Source: Cornus controversa (taxonomy: Eukaryota; Streptophyta; Magnoliopsida; Cornales; Cornaceae). From it: DNA of 64,000 bases. Positions 60,501 through 64,000 of the stretch are shown in pieces. The position numbers and the translations under genes were made by a program. Under the pieces are notes generated by a model, which made no database searches, was not told the DNA's origin, and saw only the letters and a program-made list of their open reading frames with translations. The stretch lies in NCBI GenBank assembly GCA_026545225.1, contig CM048845.1:53606033-53670032 (forward strand), read 5' to 3'. The first letter of the stretch is position 1. Each line of letters opens with the position of its first letter.

Positions 60501-61150
60501 TTGCCACCCCCTACCACCCCCAAACTAGTGGACAAGTAGAACTGTCAAATAGGGAGATTAAGAAAATTTTAGAGAAAACGGTTCGGCCTGATAGGAAAGA
60601 CTAGTCATTGAGGCTTAATGATGCTCTTTGGGCATATCGTATAGCTTATAAGACTCCCATTGGCATGTCGCCATACCAACTTGTTTATGGGAAGCCTTGC
60701 CACCTCCCAGTCGAATTGGAACATAGAGCAATGTGGGCAATTAAAAAGTTTAATTTTGATATGCAATTAGCAGGCTCTAATCGTAGACTCCAGTTGAATG
60801 AATTGGAAGAATTGCGTAATGATACTTACGAGAGTGCAAAAATTTATAAAGCAAGAATTAAGGCATTTCATGACAAGCACATTATGCGAAAGTCCTTTCA
60901 ACCGGGGCAAAAAGTGTGGTTATATAATTCTAAACTCCAATTTTTTCCTGGTAAGCTTCGTTCGAGATGGGAAGGCCCTTATGTTGTCTTATCCGTGTCT
61001 CCACATGGAGCAGTTGATATTCAAAATATCAAGGATGGTAAAGTCCTAAAGGTGAATGGTCAGAGATTAAAACATTACATTGAGATTGAGGTGCTTAGTG
61101 AAAACGCGGAGGTCGTCGAGTTGGCGGATCCGGTTTATTTTGATGAGTGA
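57543..61150 (+). pseudogene. pol: AthC pol: protease, RT, RNase H, integrase
   Basis: In order: protease with DLGVSVNL (57625), RT with RHRLNPNMKEVV-like fingers and GYSGYNQVAVDP, TGA at 58890-58892 where relatives have CGA, FMDD active-site variant (58990), a 13-base or so deletion near 59240 shifting frame, RNase H ([28 protein letters not shown]), then integrase with H-H-C-C ([10 protein letters not shown]...CVRCQ), catalytic [18 protein letters not shown] and [13 protein letters not shown] at 60602-60604 replaces a conserved TGG. Ends at TGA 61148-61150. All domains are present but interrupted. Confidence 0.9.
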
Positions 61151-61589
61151 GTGTTGGTGTCCGTCCGGCCAGGACGTTAAACCTAGTCTTCTTAGTGTAT
61201 TTCTACTTTATTTATTTTATTTTATTTTTATTTATTTTATTTTAATTTTTTATGTATCATTATTATTATTATTTTGTATAGAGTGTTTCATTTTTGTTTC
61301 TTTATTATTTTATTTTATTTTGTTTAATTCTTTATTTATTTTATCTATACATTGACATTTTTAATGTGTTTCCTGATGAGTTCAGGTAAATCTACTGGTT
61401 ACTAAGCGGAAAAGCATTTCCTAAAGCGCATCTGCGAAATTACAAGTTTTCAAAGTGAGTCTACTGGACAAAAAGCGCCATAGCGCTTGCTGGAATGCAT
61501 TTGCACAATTGAAGACAGGAATTACATCAACCTACTGCCTAAAAGGGGCACCTGCGTAGGAAGCTAAGCCTCAGAAAGTGCACCTGCAC
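61151..61589 (+). other. AthC spacer after pol with degenerate GCGC motifs
   Basis: A TTTAT-rich run (61200-61350) is followed by three degenerate units near 61390, 61462 and 61530, each CTACTG then about ten bases then AAAGCGC- or AAGGGGC-like and TGCG-like words, including AGCGCCATAGCGCT. This is the slot where Ath1, AthA and AthB carry palindrome arrays. Confidence 0.45.
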
Positions 61590-62110
61590 TCCATTCCTTG
61601 TCGCGAACCAAGAAAAAAGCCCACAGCCCACTTCCTTTCTTCACGACTGCGCTTATGCGCCTTATTCAGCCCCAAGCAAACCCTAATGCACAATAGGGCA
61701 TCCAGCCGCCAGCAAACCTACCCCAACCACGCCTCTGTGCATCACCAGTGGCACCCCAACATCGCAGCACCGGAGGCTCCTGCATAACTCCTTGCGTAGC
61801 CACCCACAGCCGCAGCCACGCAAGGCAGAACACTAGGGCACGCAACCGCGCGCAGCAGCCGCTCACGCAGCAGCACAGCAGCCGCGCACCAACCGCTCAC
61901 AGCAGCACGCAACAGCGCGCACCTGAGCCCTCTACAGTGCGTCCCAGCGCAGCTACGCGCGCCAGCACTCTCCAGCATGCCCTGCAGCCTCCTCCAGCGA
62001 GCAACTGCGCCCAGCAGCACCCTTCCAGCGCACGGCTTCCTTTGTCCCAGCCACTGTGCACCAGTCAGCGTTTCCCACCTTGCACATCAGCTCCACCAGT
62101 GGTAGTCTAT
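61590..62110 (+). other. GC-rich CAGC/GCGC tract in AthC
   Basis: About 500 bases strikingly rich in C, G and A with repeated CAGC, CGCGC and GCAGCAGC words, unlike any neighbour. Both strands are open for long stretches but predicted proteins are low-complexity Ala/Ser/Pro/Gln/His or Cys/Arg strings, so I do not call a gene. Confidence 0.6.
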
Positions 62111-62282
62111 CTAAATGCAATTAAACTCTAATTTGTGAGTCCAATCATCATCCAGTTCTTTGTTAAATTGATCACAATATCTTGAGCAACTTCGAATATT
62201 GCAAGAAGATTTTGTTTGTTCAACAATTTGTTTGTGCTTACCAAGTGCTTGAACAAAGTACCCATCCCTTTACCTTCTATCG

Positions 62283-63401
62283 ATGGCGAGGAAAGGTGTC
62301 TTTTCCTCCAATCCACCACCTCCAAAGCGTGTCCGGAGCTCTAAGGATGTGGTGCGAGCGGAATGGGCTTCACAAAAAATTACTCCAGAGACTACATTCA
62401 TGATAGATGATTTCGTCGATCATGACGATACAAAATGGGGAGTGCAAGCATTCAGAGATAGACTTTTGGAGCCATTGTTCACTCCGGCATCCAATGTGTA
62501 TTACCCTCACCTTGTCCGACTATTTTATCAGAATATGACGTCTTCAAAAGATGAACAAGGGGTGTTGTTTACCTCAGTAGATGGGCATGAAATTGGAGTT
62601 GAGATAGATGTGATTGAAGTGGCATTGGGGGTTTGGGATGATACGCCCAGCAATTTGTGGAGTACTTTTAAGGAGTTCTCGGATATAGATCTTCATGATA
62701 TGATCCAAAATATGTGTAACGGCCAGTATGCTGATAATAAGAGGAATGCCACAACCCGTTCTCGGCTTCCCAAACAGTTGTGGTTTGTGGATTCTGTATT
62801 GTCCCAGAACGTTCATCCGATGGGACATTCAAATCAGAGGCAAGGAGCAATTCTAGAAGCTCTCTATGCCTTTCATGTGAAGTAGTGGATCTCCATCCCT
62901 GCCATCATTTGGGGGCAATTCTACATCGTTTATGGAGGGCTGGTTCAGAAAAGTAAAGAGTCGGCAGAGAATTGGACGCTTCCATTTCCCTATTTAATCA
63001 CCAAAATATTGCAACATCATGATTTCCCGATCTCTACCTCCGAGCCAGTCGAGAGAGGCATCATCACTTTTTCTCTTACAGATTGGACACGGAGCACCAG
63101 TCAGTTACCTAGAGCAGTTGGAGCCCAGCTAAACACTGTTGCAGAATCAGCAGTTGAGTATACTCCACTACGGGGTCATTTGGGTGTGCCTATAATAGAA
63201 CAGCAGCCAGCACCTTTTGTTATGACCCATGCACACTATAATTATCTTACTGGTGAGATAGAGGGATTGCGTGCAGACATGAATGTACATTTTCGTCAAG
63301 CACATGAGGATCAGCTCCAAACTCAGAAGATGCTTGCTGAGTTCGCCAAGCAAGTTGAGCGTATAAACTCTGGGGGAGCGTCGACATCTGCCCCGCAATA
63401 G
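62283..63401 (+). pseudogene. AthC ORF3
   Basis: ATG at 62283 (MARKGVFSSNPPPPKRVRSS), TAG at 63399-63401, one in-frame TAG at 62883-62885; otherwise open for about 370 codons. Contains 'YYPHLVRLFYQNM' and the signature 'LPKQLWFVDSVLSQNVHP', then 'ILEALYAFH' and 'IPAIIWGQF'. The tail 'YLTGEIEGLRADMNVHFRQA' continues as a likely coiled coil. Clearly homologous to ORF3 of Ath1 and AthB despite low identity. No membrane segment. Confidence 0.8.
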
Positions 63402-63730
63402 GATGATTTAGTATTGGTGGTTTCACGGTGGGGGTAAGGTCGAACATTTTTATTTTGCGTTATTTTTTTTATTTATTTTCTTTTAAGTTTTATTTATTTA
63501 TTTTATTTATTGTACTTTTAATTTTTAATTTTTATGTTTTCTTTCTTCTTTTCGTTTAACTTTTATTTTCATGATTTTGTGTATTGGTTAGTACATCTAT
63601 AAATAAATAAATAAATAAATAAATAAATTTTGCCATCCATTCCCTGACTATGTATGTAGTACCAAGTATCTATTTTGTCATATGTTTGATAAAGTTGATG
63701 ATTTTCATTTTTTAAAGTCTGGTTTTAATA
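63402..63730 (+). other. AthC 3' untranslated region
   Basis: T-rich, with TTTAT runs and an (AAAT)n run at about 63599-63629. No gene. Confidence 0.6.
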
Positions 63731-63874
63731 CCCAATACTGTTGAGATTGCTTCAACACAATATGGCTTTACTAAAGAAAGGCAGCCCCTTTGTACTCTAT
63801 ACGTTAGAGTATCTGGATAATCAATATCTTATCACATATGCATCTTAAAAAATTGGGAACCACCAGTTCAGAGA
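63731..63874 (+). ncRNA. Conserved structured block I, AthC copy
   Basis: Lies about 330 bases after ORF3, the same distance as in Ath1. AAAGG-CAGCC-CCTTT is followed at once by the hairpin 63792-63812 with arms GTACTC/GAGTAT and loop TATACGTTA. The loop and flanks match Ath1 exactly or nearly while the arms covary. Confidence 0.65.
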
Positions 63875-64000
63875 ATGACGACACACATAAAATAAAAAAA
63901 ATAAAAAAAAAACTTTCGTTACTTGTTTTCTCCATGTTCGTTCTTTATTTTTCTTATTATGAACCCATTCATTTCACTTGGCTTGTATAGTGGTGTCTTT
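63875..64000 (+). other. AthC 3' region continuing past the window
   Basis: A-rich then T-rich sequence with no recognised feature. Confidence 0.4.

Larger units (their letters stand above)
55667..64000 (+). mobile_element. AthC: third Athila-type family, truncated at both visible ends
   Basis: Begins inside gag (PELERTLHQH, equivalent to [10 protein letters not shown] of AthA) directly at the AthA LTR, so its 5' LTR and gag start are missing here. Complete pol order, ORF3 and 3' region follow; the 3' LTR lies beyond 64000. Its gag and ORF3 differ clearly from AthA/AthB and Ath1, making it a separate family. Decayed by stops and a few indels. Confidence 0.85.

Noticed and set aside
61748-62131. 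127-codon ORF in the GC-rich AthC tract
   Set aside because: Composition alone explains open frames on both strands; the product is a low-complexity Ala/Ser/Gln/Pro string with no homologue in the sister elements.

Overview
This is a plant nuclear window made almost entirely of transposable elements. I found no host gene, tRNA, rRNA, CRISPR array or prokaryotic feature. Several elements are plant-specific types: Athila-type Ty3/gypsy elements primed by tRNA-Asp, a Tat-type element, a Tekay/Del-like chromovirus with a tRNA-Met-like primer site, and a CACTA DNA transposon. The DNA is AT-rich. An angiosperm with a repeat-rich genome is the safe reading; I cannot name the species.

Left block (1-24.7 kb), three nested layers. 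A chromovirus LTR (1-2880), its primer sites and a decayed gag (3311-3749, resuming at 24468) are split by a CACTA element (3750-24464, target duplication TCC). The CACTA element is split in turn by a minus-strand Athila element, here called Ath1 (8561-21235, target duplication GTTTA). Removing each insert plus one target duplication rejoins the older sequence, in frame in the case of gag.

Middle block (24.7-33.8 kb). An LTR-like piece on the minus strand is followed by a heavily decayed Tat-type element. It has a 36-bp repeat in gag, a pol that has lost the catalytic part of its reverse transcriptase (RT), a five-copy 80-bp repeat, and a relict antisense ORF with a probable intron.

Right block (33.8-64 kb). 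Athila element AthA (plus strand) is interrupted inside RT by the young element AthB (minus strand, target duplication ATTCC). AthA's 3' LTR abuts the gag of a third element, AthC, which runs off the window. AthA keeps RT and RNase H but lacks almost all of integrase. AthB keeps gag, protease and integrase but lacks RT and RNase H. Both deletions use the same RNase H/integrase boundary.

All four Athila elements share one plan: gag-pol, a spacer with short family-specific repeats (perfect palindromes in three of them), a downstream soluble ORF (called ORF3 here) in the position usually labelled env-like, and a long 3' untranslated region. That region holds hairpins conserved between diverged families. 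One has completely different arm sequences in Ath1 and AthC but keeps its pairing and an identical nine-base loop. These conserved RNA-like structures and the split pol pair are the observations most worth following up.
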